64,000 nucleotides of DNA. It comes from Agromyces albus (GTDB taxonomy: Bacteria > Actinomycetota > Actinomycetes > Actinomycetales > Microbacteriaceae). Within the stretch, counting starts at the first letter, position 1; each line of letters starts with the position of its first letter. Below are positions 9,007 to 17,403 of this stretch, one piece after another. The notes beneath the pieces are model-generated. The model saw only the letters and a program-made list of their open reading frames with translations, searched no databases and was not told where the DNA came from. Position numbers and translations under genes: made by a program. Location: assembly GCF_004134825.1 (NCBI RefSeq), contig NZ_SDPN01000001.1:62001-126000 (forward strand). Reading direction: 5' to 3'.

Positions 9007-9792
9007 ATGGCCCTCCCTGCGCTCTGGAATCTCGATGGGCGCGTCGCCATCGTGAGCGGCGCCGGCAGCCCCATCGGCATCGGATTCGCCGCCGCCCGCG
9101 CCCTCGGCGAGCTCGGTGCGGGCATCGTCCTCACCGCGACGAGCGAGCGTGTGCTCGAACGCGCCGAGGAACTCCGCGAAGCGGGGATCACCGCGGTCGG
9201 CTACGTGGCGCGACTGGACGTCGAGGAGGAGGTCGACGAGCTCTCGGCCGAGCTCGCGGCCACCGGCATCCGTCCCAACATCGTCGTCAACAATGCGGGC
9301 CTCATCGCGACCGGCGATCCCGAGATGATCGGTGGCGACGCGATGATGTCGCTCGCCGACTGGAACGCGCGTTTCGCGATGAACCTCACGACGGCGTTCC
9401 TGCTGACCCGCGCGATGCTTCCCGGAATGCGAGAGACCGGCTGGGGTCGCATCATCTGCGTCTCGAGCGTCACCGGCCCGGTCATGGCCTCCCGCGGCGA
9501 CGTCGCCTATGCCGCGGCGAAGGCCGGGTTGCTCGGATACGTGCGCGCCCTCGCGGTCGACGAGGCGGCCTACGGCATCACCGCGAACGCCGTCGCACCG
9601 GGCTGGATCTCCACCGCGAGCCAGCTCCCGAGTGAGGCCGAGGAGGCGCTGCTCGTGCCGCTCGGGCGCAGCGGCCGGCCCGACGAGGTCGCATCGGCGA
9701 TCGCCTGGCTCGCGACACCGGGAGCCGCGTACACGACCGGGGAGCTCATCGTCGTCGACGGCGGCAACGCCATCGCCGAGGAGCGCCGCTGA
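9007..9792 (+). CDS. Short-chain dehydrogenase/reductase
   Basis: A 261-residue NAD(P)-dependent SDR. The cofactor loop is SGAGSPIGIG (a small deviation from TGxxxGIG), NNAG is present, the catalytic pair is in S..V and YAAAK, and the C-terminus ends with the usual TGELIVVDGG. The ATG is chosen because its product begins 12 residues before the Rossmann strand; an in-frame GTG lies two codons upstream. The substrate is unknown; sequence style is that of 3-oxoacyl-ACP-reductase-like SDRs. Confidence 0.88.
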   Translation: MALPALWNLDGRVAIVSGAGSPIGIGFAAARALGELGAGIVLTATSERVLERAEELREAGITAVGYVARLDVEEEVDELSAELAATGIRPNIVVNNAGLIATGDPEMIGGDAMMSLADWNARFAMNLTTAFLLTRAMLPGMRETGWGRIICVSSVTGPVMASRGDVAYAAAKAGLLGYVRALAVDEAAYGITANAVAPGWISTASQLPSEAEEALLVPLGRSGRPDEVASAIAWLATPGAAYTTGELIVVDGGNAIAEERR

Positions 9793-9848
9793 GCGGCGGG
9801 TCGTCCGCTCGCGGGAATGATCGGAGGCGCTCCGCGCTTTAAGCTCAC

Positions 9849-10730
9849 ATGAGCGCGATCGAGGCATCCGCAGTCCCCGACGTCCTCGGCGAAGCCGAGC
9901 GCACCATCGACGCCGTGCTCGAACGCCTGCACTGGAGCGTGCTCGAGTTCGGAGATCGCGAGCTGCCCGCGGGTGTCAAGGCGCGCGACGACGGCCCCGG
10001 CATCCGCTTCCATTACGTCGCGACGGGCGCCATCGAGGTGCACCGTCGCGGCGACGAGCCGCTGGACATGCAGGCCGGCGACTTCGTCATGGTCCCGCAC
10101 GGCGGTCCTGTCGAGCTGCACACGATGCGCGACACGATGCTGCTGAGCGGCTCGCTCGCCCTCAACGGCAGCGACCCGATCTCGGCGCGGGCCATGCCAC
10201 CGGTGCTGTTCACGTGCGGATTCCGGGTGCACGAGCCGATCTTCGCCTCGCTGCTCGACACGATGTACCGCGAGGCTTCGAGCGATCGAGCCGGCAGTCA
10301 CTCCGTGATCGAGCGGCTCGCCGATGTCGTGGCGTCGGCCGCCGTGCGCATCTGGCTCGAACGCGGATGCGGCAGTGCGCTCGACCTGCTCGCCACCGGG
10401 CGCGACCCGCACCTCAGCCGCGCGCTCGAGGCGATCCACGACGACCCGGGCTCGCCCTGGACGGTCGAGTCCCTCGCCCGCCTCGCCCGCGCCTCGCGAT
10501 CGCAGTTCGCCGAGCAGTTCAAGGACGCGGTCGGCGACTCCCCCGCCCGCTACCTCACGCGGGTGCGCATGGAGCGAGCCGAGCGGATGCTGCGGGCGGG
10601 GGCATCCGTCACCGATATCGCCTTCCAGCTGGGCTACGAGAGCGACGCGGGATTCAGCCGCGCGTTCCGGCGGCACACCGGCGTCTCGCCGAGCCTCTGG
10701 CGTCGCGCGGCCGTGCACGCCGTGGCGTAG
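9849..10730 (+). CDS. AraC-family transcriptional regulator
   Basis: A 293-residue regulator with an N-terminal cupin-like sensing domain (about 25-180) and a C-terminal double helix-turn-helix (about 195-288: WTVESLARLARASRSQFAEQFK, then SVTDIAFQLGYESDAGFSRAFRRHTG). It converges on the MFS exporter gene with only 20 bases between stops. AraC proteins with this cupin type are often next to drug efflux pumps or dehydrogenases, so either the MFS gene or the upstream SDR may be a target. Confidence 0.9.
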   Translation: MSAIEASAVPDVLGEAERTIDAVLERLHWSVLEFGDRELPAGVKARDDGPGIRFHYVATGAIEVHRRGDEPLDMQAGDFVMVPHGGPVELHTMRDTMLLSGSLALNGSDPISARAMPPVLFTCGFRVHEPIFASLLDTMYREASSDRAGSHSVIERLADVVASAAVRIWLERGCGSALDLLATGRDPHLSRALEAIHDDPGSPWTVESLARLARASRSQFAEQFKDAVGDSPARYLTRVRMERAERMLRAGASVTDIAFQLGYESDAGFSRAFRRHTGVSPSLWRRAAVHAVA

Positions 10731-10750
10731 CGGCCGCGCGACGCCCACCT

Positions 10751-11962
10751 CTATCGGGCGCGAGCCGAGCTCAGCACGCCGGCGCCGAGCACTGCCGCGA
10801 TGCCGCCGCCGATGAGCGCCGCCTGCACCCCGACCGAGTCGACGAGCAGCCCGCCGACCGCCGCGCCGATCGTGATCGCGATCTGGAACGCGGCGACGAT
10901 GAGGCCGCCGGCACTCTCGAGCCGTTCGGGCACGACATGGGCCATCCAGGTCTGGATCATGGTCGGGATCGCTCCGAAGCCGACGCCCCACACGAACACG
11001 GTCACGGCGGCGAGGGCGACGCTCGATCCGGCGAGCGCGAGCACGATCGTGCCCACGCCGATTGCGGCCGGCGCCACGATCACGAGCACGGGCAGCCGGC
11101 GATCGGCGAGCGGCCCGGCGACCATGTTGCCGATGAAGCTCGCGACGCCGAAGATCATGAGGAGCAGCGCGAGCAGGCTCGGAGTGATACCGTCGATCGC
11201 CTCGAAGGCGGGACGAAGGTAGGTGAAGCCCATGAAGTGGCCGCCCGCGAGCAGGATGATCGCGAGGACGCCCAGGGCGACCACCGGGATGCGAGCCGTC
11301 TGCAGCAGCGTGCGGAAGCCTGGGGCGCCGCTCGCCGGGATGGACGGCAGCGTCGCAAGCTGGGCGACGAGTGTCAGCACACCGGCCGCAGCGGCCAGCA
11401 GGAACACCGCTCGCCAGCCGACCAGTTCACCCAGGTAGGCCCCCGCCGGCACCGCGGCGATCGTCGCCAGCGAGACGCCGGTGTTGACGACGGTCATCGC
11501 GCGGCCGAGCCGGTCGGCGGGCACGAGCTGAGCCGTCACGGCGAGCGACATCGCCCAGAAACCCGAGATCGCGATGCCGAGCAGGAGGCGCGAGGCGAGC
11601 ATGAGGCCGAACACGGGTGAGACCGCGACGAGCACGTTCGACACGATCGCGAGCGTGGTCAGGCCGGCCATCACCCACCGGCGGTTCACCCGCGGCAACG
11701 CCGAGACCACGAGCGGGCCACCGATGATTCCGATGATGCTCGTCGCAGTGACCAACTGGCCGGCCGTGCCCTCGGTGATACCGAGTTCGGCGGCGATCGG
11801 CGAGAGCAGGCTCGCCGGGAGGAACTCGCTCGCGACGAGCGTGAAGATTCCGAGGCCGAGCGAGACGACGGCGAGCCAGGCGGTCGGCCGGACCGCCTGG
11901 GTCGCGACTTCGGGCGGCGCGCCCGGGGACTGCGTCGGTGTCGACAGCGTGTTCGTTGACAT
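10751..11962 (-). CDS. MFS transporter, DHA1 drug-efflux type
   Basis: A 403-residue inner-membrane protein with about 12 hydrophobic segments. The loop after helix 2 (RVNRRWVMAGLTTLA) and the segment LLGIAISGFWAMSLAVTAQL resemble the arabinose/chloramphenicol exporter group (AraJ/Cml/PbuE-like). Substrates may be drugs, sugars or purine-like molecules. GGAG precedes the start. The gene converges with araC-type regulator and lies upstream of an SDR on the same strand, 120 bases away. Confidence 0.87.
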   Translation of the reverse strand: MSTNTLSTPTQSPGAPPEVATQAVRPTAWLAVVSLGLGIFTLVASEFLPASLLSPIAAELGITEGTAGQLVTATSIIGIIGGPLVVSALPRVNRRWVMAGLTTLAIVSNVLVAVSPVFGLMLASRLLLGIAISGFWAMSLAVTAQLVPADRLGRAMTVVNTGVSLATIAAVPAGAYLGELVGWRAVFLLAAAAGVLTLVAQLATLPSIPASGAPGFRTLLQTARIPVVALGVLAIILLAGGHFMGFTYLRPAFEAIDGITPSLLALLLMIFGVASFIGNMVAGPLADRRLPVLVIVAPAAIGVGTIVLALAGSSVALAAVTVFVWGVGFGAIPTMIQTWMAHVVPERLESAGGLIVAAFQIAITIGAAVGGLLVDSVGVQAALIGGGIAAVLGAGVLSSARAR

Positions 11963-12082
11963 GGTGCTCCTTCAAGTCGACTCCCAGCCTCCCGCGCGCA
12001 GCCGACATGCGCCCGACCGATCGTCCTCCCTACCCGACCGTTCCTCCGGAAGGCGCAGCGATGATCGCGATGCGGCATCCGC

Positions 12083-12871
12083 TCAATCGGTAATCAGACG
12101 TGCCGTGATCGGGATCACGATCGAACGCGGCATGATTCGGCCCATGAGGGCCGTCGCGGCGTTCCGTCCGCCCGAGACCACCGAGGGCGGCGTGCGCCGG
12201 GCGTCGAGCGCCCGCATCGCCGTGGCGACGACCTCTTCGGAGGTCTGGTAGTTGCCCACTCGCACTCCTTCACTGCCGACGACGTCGAAGAACTCGGTGC
12301 GGGTGGCGCCAGGCGCTAGCGCGGTGACGCGCAGTCCCGAGTCACGGGTCTCGAAGGCGACGGCCTCGGTGAAGCTCAATACGAACGCCTTCGTCGCCGC
12401 ATACGTCGCCATGAACGGCACGGGTTGGAATGCCGCAGTGCTCGCGACGTTCACGAGGACGCCGCGGCCTGAGGCTGTCAACTCTGGCAGGAACGCCCGG
12501 GTGAGGGCGACGAGCGCGCCGACGTTCAGGCGCACCTGCTCGTCGATTCGCGGGGCATCCGCCTCTGCCAGGGGTCCATGCATGCCGAAGCCGGCGTTGT
12601 TCACGAGCGAGTCGACGGTGAGGCCGCGATCGTGCACGAAGGTCTCGACGGCGTCGACGGCGCCCGGTGCCGCGAGATCGAGAGCGAGCGGATGCACCGC
12701 CACGCCGTGTGCGGCGACGAGTTCGTCAGCGAGTGCGATGAGCCGGTCCTCGCGGCGGGCGACGAGCACGAGGTTCGCCCCTCGGACGGCGAGCGTGCGG
12801 GCGAATTCGGCGCCGATGCCCGAGCTCGCGCCCGTGATGACGGCGGTGGTGCCAGCGTGATTGCGGGCCAT
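12083..12871 (-). CDS. Short-chain dehydrogenase/reductase (DltE/YdfG-like)
   Basis: A 262-residue SDR with cofactor motif TGASSGIG (12-19), NNAG, and the catalytic Ser/YAATK pair (ASTAAFQPVPFMATYAATK). The C-terminal segment is of the classical SDR type that lacks the C-terminal VDGG. The start MARNHAGTT is chosen for GGAGCATCACC upstream. It is divergent from a TetR gene with two palindromic operators in the gap, so it is almost certainly that repressor's target. Confidence 0.9.
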   Translation of the reverse strand: MARNHAGTTAVITGASSGIGAEFARTLAVRGANLVLVARREDRLIALADELVAAHGVAVHPLALDLAAPGAVDAVETFVHDRGLTVDSLVNNAGFGMHGPLAEADAPRIDEQVRLNVGALVALTRAFLPELTASGRGVLVNVASTAAFQPVPFMATYAATKAFVLSFTEAVAFETRDSGLRVTALAPGATRTEFFDVVGSEGVRVGNYQTSEEVVATAMRALDARRTPPSVVSGGRNAATALMGRIMPRSIVIPITARLITD

Positions 12872-12903
12872 GGTGATGCTCCGATCGATTCGTGATTCAT
12901 TGA

Positions 12904-12957
12904 TGTAGACAGTGACAACATTATGAACACCGCGACCCAATGTTGTCAATGACTACA
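12904..12957. promoter_or_regulatory. Twin TetR operators, TGTnGTCAnTGACnACA
   Basis: Two 17-base palindromes at 12904-12920 (one arm mismatch) and 12941-12957 (perfect arms), 37 bases apart. They lie between the divergent SDR and TetR genes, one per promoter. Together they also form a 19-base inverted repeat with two mismatches. Confidence 0.85.
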
Positions 12958-12977
12958 TTGGGACTAGACTGCGATAC

Positions 12978-13580
12978 GTGACCACCGGCACGTACCACCG
13001 CGAGAATCTCCGCGAGACGCTGCTCGAGTTCGCCGAGCGCACGGTGCGGCGGTCGGGCGTCGAGGGGCTCTCGCTCCGACAGCTCGCGCGCGATGCGAAC
13101 GTCAGTCATGGCGCCCCCGCGCGGCACTTCCGCGACAAGCAGGCCCTGCTCGAAGCGCTCGCCCTCGATGGATTCCAGCGCCTGAACCAGGCGATGACGG
13201 ATGCCGCCGCGACATCCGGTTCGTTCGACACGCGGTTCCGCGCGATCGCGACGGCCTACGTGTCATTCGTCGTCGAGAACGCCGCCCTCCTCGGCCTGAT
13301 GTACACGGTGAAGCACGGCGCCGACGCGAGCGAGACCCTCGTCGAGACCGGACGCCGCAGCATGGGTGCCACCGTCGCACTCATCGCCGAGGCTCAGGCC
13401 GCGGGCGCCGTGCAGTCCGGCGATCCCGAGCGGCTCGCCTTCGTGGCGTTCGCGAGCGTGCACGGGGTGGCCGTGCTCGCCACCAGCGACATGCTTGACG
13501 GCGTCTCGGTCGAGGAGGCGACGGATGCCGTGGTGGACATGCTGCTCAGCGCGATCGCCGCACCCGGCCCCTTGGCGTGA
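12978..13580 (+). CDS. TetR/AcrR-family regulator (WHG-domain type)
   Basis: A 200-residue repressor. The helix-turn-helix is at about 10-58 with recognition segment VSHGAPARHFRDKQAL, a spelling typical of TetR proteins with the WHG C-terminal domain. GTG start 20 bases after the second operator. It probably represses itself and the divergent SDR; the inducer is unknown. Confidence 0.88.
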   Translation: MTTGTYHRENLRETLLEFAERTVRRSGVEGLSLRQLARDANVSHGAPARHFRDKQALLEALALDGFQRLNQAMTDAAATSGSFDTRFRAIATAYVSFVVENAALLGLMYTVKHGADASETLVETGRRSMGATVALIAEAQAAGAVQSGDPERLAFVAFASVHGVAVLATSDMLDGVSVEEATDAVVDMLLSAIAAPGPLA

Positions 13581-13637
13581 ACACGCCGGCGCAAGCCAGT
13601 TGCGGCATCGGATTTCCTTGGATCGGGGTGACAGCTA

Positions 13638-14066
13638 GTGACCTCACCGCTCGCGTTCATCACAGGGCTCGGCCGCCCGAACGGGATCGCGCACGCGATC
13701 GCGCTTCGCCTCGCCTCAGAGGGCTGGGACATCGCCTATACCCACTGGTCAACGTACGACGCTCGCCTTGGACTCGGGGCGTCGAGTGCTCACGAGATCT
13801 CCGAGGAGATTCGGGCAACCGGCCGACGGGTCCTCGCGCTCGAGGGCGATCTCGCCGACCCGGCCACCCCCGAGCGCTTGCTGGCAGAGGCGAACGCGAC
13901 GCTCGGCCCCGTCTCCGCGCTCGTGCTCTCGCATTCGGAAAGCGTGGATTCCACCATCTTGGACACCACCATCGAGAGCTTCGATCGTCACTTCGCCGTC
14001 AACGTCCGCGCCGCATGGCTGCTACACACCGCCGCCCTCGGGCTCGGTCGCCAGACTCGCCCCTAG
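13638..14066 (+). pseudogene. Truncated short-chain dehydrogenase (C-terminal half missing)
   Basis: Reads as the first half of a 3-oxoacyl-ACP-reductase-like SDR: cofactor loop ITGLGRPNGIA, the GDLADP segment, and NVRAAWLL at the end of the fourth helix. It then stops after GLGRQTRP at residue 142. A complete SDR of this type is about 250 residues, and the Ser/Tyr-x-x-x-Lys catalytic part is absent. The aldo-keto reductase gene begins 14 bases later, so the break looks like a deletion junction. GTG start with GGGGTGA upstream. A short functional protein is unlikely. Confidence 0.78.
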
Positions 14067-14080
14067 CTAGGCTCGGCCGT

Positions 14081-15049
14081 ATGAGCGCGATGACGTACGC
14101 CCACCTCGGCCGATCGGGCCTGCTCGTCAGCCGGTTGGGCTTGGGCACGATGAACTTCGGCTACACGATCGATGAAGCCGCCAGTTTCGACATCATGGAC
14201 GCCGCAGTTGACGCGGGCATCAACTACTTCGACACCGCCGACGTCTACGGCGGCCCGCAGACGCCCGACATGGCCAAGGGCTACGGCATCTCCGAAGAGG
14301 TTATTGGGCGCTGGATGCAGCGCAGCGGCCACCGCGACGACATCGTGCTCGCCACGAAGGTGTACCAGCCCATGGGACTGGGACCCAACGACCGGCGACT
14401 GTCGGCCTATCACATCCGCCGCGCCTGCGAGGCTAGCCTCCGACGGCTGCAGACCGATCACATCGACCTGTACCAGATGCACCACGTCGACCGTGCGACG
14501 CCATGGGAGGAGACGTGGCAGGCGATGGAGCAGCTGGTGCGCGAGGGCAAGATCAGCTACGTCGGCAGCAGCAACTTCGCCGCATGGGACGTCGCTCTCG
14601 CTCAATCCATCGCATCGGCACGTCACTTCCTCGGGCTGACCTCTGAGCAGAGCCTGTACAACCTCGCCATCCGCGCGACCGAGATGGAGTTGATCCCAGC
14701 CCTGCGTCACTTGGGTATCGGGCTGATCGCGTACAGCCCCCTCCATGCCGGACTCCTCACCGGTGCGCTCTCGCGCGGGAGCGACGATCCGCGAGTGGAG
14801 GCACACCGCGATCAGCTCGAAGCCTACGAGGCGCTTGCTCGGGAGCTCGGCGCGAAACCGTCGGACGTGGCGCTCGCGTGGCTGCTTCGCAATCCGACGC
14901 TCTCTACAGCGATTGTCGGCGCGACGAGTACCGATGAACTCCGAGCAAACCTCGGCGGCTTGTCGCTACGGCTTGACGATGAAGCGGTCGCGCGACTCGA
15001 TCAGATCTGGCCCGGACCTGGAGAAGCACCGCAGGCATACGCCTGGTAG
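14081..15049 (+). CDS. Aldo/keto reductase
   Basis: A 322-residue NADPH-dependent AKR of the voltage-gated-potassium-channel-beta/YajO-like group. The catalytic tetrad is visible: Asp and Tyr in FDTADVYGG, Lys in ATKVYQPMG, His in YQMHHVDRATPWEE. The C-terminal cofactor segment (TSTDELRANL) is intact. The start lies just after the truncated SDR. Its stop is one base from the stop of the convergent SDR gene, so no terminator fits between them. Confidence 0.92.
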   Translation: MSAMTYAHLGRSGLLVSRLGLGTMNFGYTIDEAASFDIMDAAVDAGINYFDTADVYGGPQTPDMAKGYGISEEVIGRWMQRSGHRDDIVLATKVYQPMGLGPNDRRLSAYHIRRACEASLRRLQTDHIDLYQMHHVDRATPWEETWQAMEQLVREGKISYVGSSNFAAWDVALAQSIASARHFLGLTSEQSLYNLAIRATEMELIPALRHLGIGLIAYSPLHAGLLTGALSRGSDDPRVEAHRDQLEAYEALARELGAKPSDVALAWLLRNPTLSTAIVGATSTDELRANLGGLSLRLDDEAVARLDQIWPGPGEAPQAYAW

Positions 15050-15050
15050 G

Positions 15051-15866
15051 TCAGGCGGGGAGCTTGTTGAGCTTCCGGAGCTGCTGGTCGAACATCCGCA
15101 CGGGCACGAGGCGGCGCATCGTCGACACGCTCGCGGTGCGCGAGCTTCCTGCGTATCGGACCTTGGGGTTCTTGTCGGTAGCCGCGGCGACGATCGCCTT
15201 CGCCACGACGGCTGGATCATCGCCCTGCTTCACGGCGTCGGCCATGAACTCCTCGAACACCCGGCGTCGCTCGGCGTAGACCGGCAGCGGCTGGTCGGCC
15301 CGCACGCTGTTGGCCTCGAAGGCGGTGTTCGTGTAGGCCGGCTGGACCAGCGCAACGCGCACCCCGAACTCGCGGAGCTCATGGTCGAGGGACTCCGAGT
15401 AGCCCTCGATGGCGTGCTTGGTCGCGGCGTAGACCGCCATGTAGGGCTGCGGAATGATGCCGAGCACCGACGAGAGATTCACGATGCGGCCACTCCGCTG
15501 CGCGCGCATGATCGGCAGCACCGCATTCGTCAGGCGGATGACGCCGAAGACGTTGATGTCGAAGATCTGCTGCGCCTGCTCGGTCGAGCTCTCCTCGGCG
15601 GCTCCGGAGGAACCGATCCCGGCGTTGTTCACGAGCACGTCGATGCGACCGTAGACGCTCATCACGTGAGCGATCGCGTTCTGCACCGACGACTCGCTGG
15701 CCACGTCGAGGTCGATGAAGGTCACGCCGTCGATCGGCTTGGCCTTCGATGCCGAACGACTCGTGCCGACGACCGCATACCCCGCCTTGACGAGAGCGGA
15801 TGCCGCCGCCGCCCCGATTCCCTTCGACGCCCCGGTCACGAGCGCCACGTTCTGCGATGAAGCCAT
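15051..15866 (-). CDS. Short-chain dehydrogenase/reductase
   Basis: A 271-residue SDR with TGASKGIG (13-20), NNAG and the SSV...YAATK catalytic region. The segment ESLDHELREFGVRVALVQPAYTNT matches the classical oxidoreductases that act on retinol-like or steroid-like carbonyls; the true substrate is unknown. A strong GGAGGAACAGC site precedes the ATG. It is divergent from a TetR gene with an inverted repeat in between. Confidence 0.92.
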   Translation of the reverse strand: MASSQNVALVTGASKGIGAAAASALVKAGYAVVGTSRSASKAKPIDGVTFIDLDVASESSVQNAIAHVMSVYGRIDVLVNNAGIGSSGAAEESSTEQAQQIFDINVFGVIRLTNAVLPIMRAQRSGRIVNLSSVLGIIPQPYMAVYAATKHAIEGYSESLDHELREFGVRVALVQPAYTNTAFEANSVRADQPLPVYAERRRVFEEFMADAVKQGDDPAVVAKAIVAAATDKNPKVRYAGSSRTASVSTMRRLVPVRMFDQQLRKLNKLPA

Positions 15867-15910
15867 TGCTGTTCCTCCGATGGATTTAGTTGGATGGTTT
15901 GCTAACCGTT

Positions 15911-15926
15911 ACTGCACTGTAGCAGT
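15911..15926. promoter_or_regulatory. Putative operator ACTGC-N6-GCAGT
   Basis: A 5-base inverted repeat in the AT-rich gap between the divergent SDR and TetR genes, close to the SDR start. The arms are short, so this is a moderate-confidence TetR operator. Confidence 0.5.
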
Positions 15927-16030
15927 TCTTGCATGAGTCGCAACTCTGAAGCAGCAGATACCTCGACAAATGACAAAGACATGTAGGATTTCCTCGTTGC
16001 CATCGACGAGACAGTAGGAGGTGCCGGCAC

Positions 16031-16603
16031 ATGGAGAGACCGCTCCGCGCAGACGCCGAGCGCAGCGTACGCGCCATCATCGAAGCCGCCGAGCGGGTGC
16101 TCGCCACTGATCAGGGCGCGTCTGTCGAGCAGATCGCCGAGGCTGCGGGCCTCACTCGAACCACGGTCCATCGGCGATTCTCGAGCCGTCAGGCGATCAT
16201 CGACGCACTGGCCGTGTCGGCGAAGCAGGAGCTCGCCGAAGCGATCGCAGCCGCACGCACCGAGCAGTCCCCCGCTCTGGTGGCACTGCACCGGGTCACC
16301 GAATACGTGCTGCGCACCAAGGGCCGCTGGAAGTTCACGCTCGGCAATCCCCTGGCCGACACCAGCGCAGCTCACGAGATCTGGGCCGAGATCAACGCCG
16401 CCACCCTTGGGCTGCTCGCCCGCGCGAAGTCCGAGGGCCTGATCGCCCAAGAGGCCGACCTCGAATGGGTGCGCCAGGTCTACTACGCGCTGCTCCACGA
16501 GGCCATCGCCAAACCCGCCGATTCACCGGAGGTCGGTCCCGACTATGTCGCATTGGCCACGCTCGTGACCGACACCCTTCTGCACGGCGCCGGGCCACAG
16601 TGA
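16031..16603 (+). CDS. TetR/AcrR-family regulator
   Basis: A 190-residue TetR protein. The helix-turn-helix covers about residues 9-55 with recognition segment LTRTTVHRRFSSRQAIID. AGGAGGT lies 7 bases before the ATG. The C-terminal ligand domain is of the common TetR_C type with no specific hint of ligand. Divergent from the SDR gene, which it probably controls. Confidence 0.9.
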   Translation: MERPLRADAERSVRAIIEAAERVLATDQGASVEQIAEAAGLTRTTVHRRFSSRQAIIDALAVSAKQELAEAIAAARTEQSPALVALHRVTEYVLRTKGRWKFTLGNPLADTSAAHEIWAEINAATLGLLARAKSEGLIAQEADLEWVRQVYYALLHEAIAKPADSPEVGPDYVALATLVTDTLLHGAGPQ

Positions 16604-16643
16604 ACAGCACCGTCCCCTCACTCGCGCGCCAAGTGTCGGGACG

Positions 16644-16742
16644 ACGGATGTCTCTCCATTGGCCGGACTGACCAACCTCACGATGCTCGGGCTGGATGAC
16701 TCATCGGTGCAGGACATCAGCCCCCTCGCCGGCGGTGGGAGC
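16644..16742 (+). pseudogene. Remnant of an internalin-type leucine-rich-repeat protein
   Basis: A stretch of about 33 codons reads TDVSPLAGLTNLTMLGLDD, then SSVQDISPLAGG. These are one and a half 22-residue LRR units of the bacterial internalin kind (DISPLAGLTNL). There is no start, no flanking repeat and no continuation: the frame then runs into the antisense of the 3' end of the membrane protein at 16701. It is a scar of a lost surface-protein gene, about 40 bases after a TetR gene. Confidence 0.75.
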
Positions 16743-17318
16743 GGCAGTACTCGGTCTGACGGATGTCGCGGCGAGCATGCCGCCCAGACCCGTGAGCATG
16801 ATCGCGAAACTGACGAGTGTGATGCCGTCGACGCGGGTGGCCGCGCCGACCCCGTTCAGCACGGCGCCGACGATGACCAGCCCGGCCGCCCATGGGCTCA
16901 GGCGCACCCATTCGACCGCGATGAGCAGCAGGCCGATGAAGAACAACGCGGGTCCGACCCACAGGAAGGGCACGGCGACCTGTGGTGAATCGAGCGCGGC
17001 GCTGAGGGCGTCGTCGAGCATCGAGTCGGCGGGCAGCGTCCACAGCATGAGGTCGATCGCGACCATTCCACCGAAGCCGATGGCGCCGATCACGACGAAG
17101 GCACGTGCCATCCGGCCGAGTTGGCCGAGCACGAATCCTGAGGTGCTGACCGCACCGCCTGCTGCGCCGACGAGGATGAGCCAGTGCGCCCAGTCGATGG
17201 GCTGTTGGGCATCGATGAAGTCACGCCCGAATGAGAGGAGAAGCTGCCCGACGCCCATCGCCGCGAGCGAAACTGCCAAGAGGAGGGCCGCGCTCCTGGC
17301 GCGCATGATCTGTTCCAT
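16701..17318 (-). CDS. Hypothetical multi-pass membrane protein
   Basis: A 205-residue protein not recognised as a named family. About six hydrophobic segments are visible (roughly 9-30, 43-64, 72-92, 115-137, 140-160, 165-188), with a short charged C-terminus. The 3' end overlaps the LRR remnant on the other strand, so the last 14 or so residues (TAAPTAGEGADVLHR) may be an altered tail created when the neighbouring gene was lost. No nearby gene suggests a role. Confidence 0.65.
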   Translation of the reverse strand: MEQIMRARSAALLLAVSLAAMGVGQLLLSFGRDFIDAQQPIDWAHWLILVGAAGGAVSTSGFVLGQLGRMARAFVVIGAIGFGGMVAIDLMLWTLPADSMLDDALSAALDSPQVAVPFLWVGPALFFIGLLLIAVEWVRLSPWAAGLVIVGAVLNGVGAATRVDGITLVSFAIMLTGLGGMLAATSVRPSTAAPTAGEGADVLHR

Positions 17319-17403
17319 GGCCCGAAGCTATCGCCGGTATCGCAACGCGACTGTGGAGCTCGCCCCCGAGCTCACAGGGGGTTTGCCCCCCGCGGTCGCG
17401 GCG

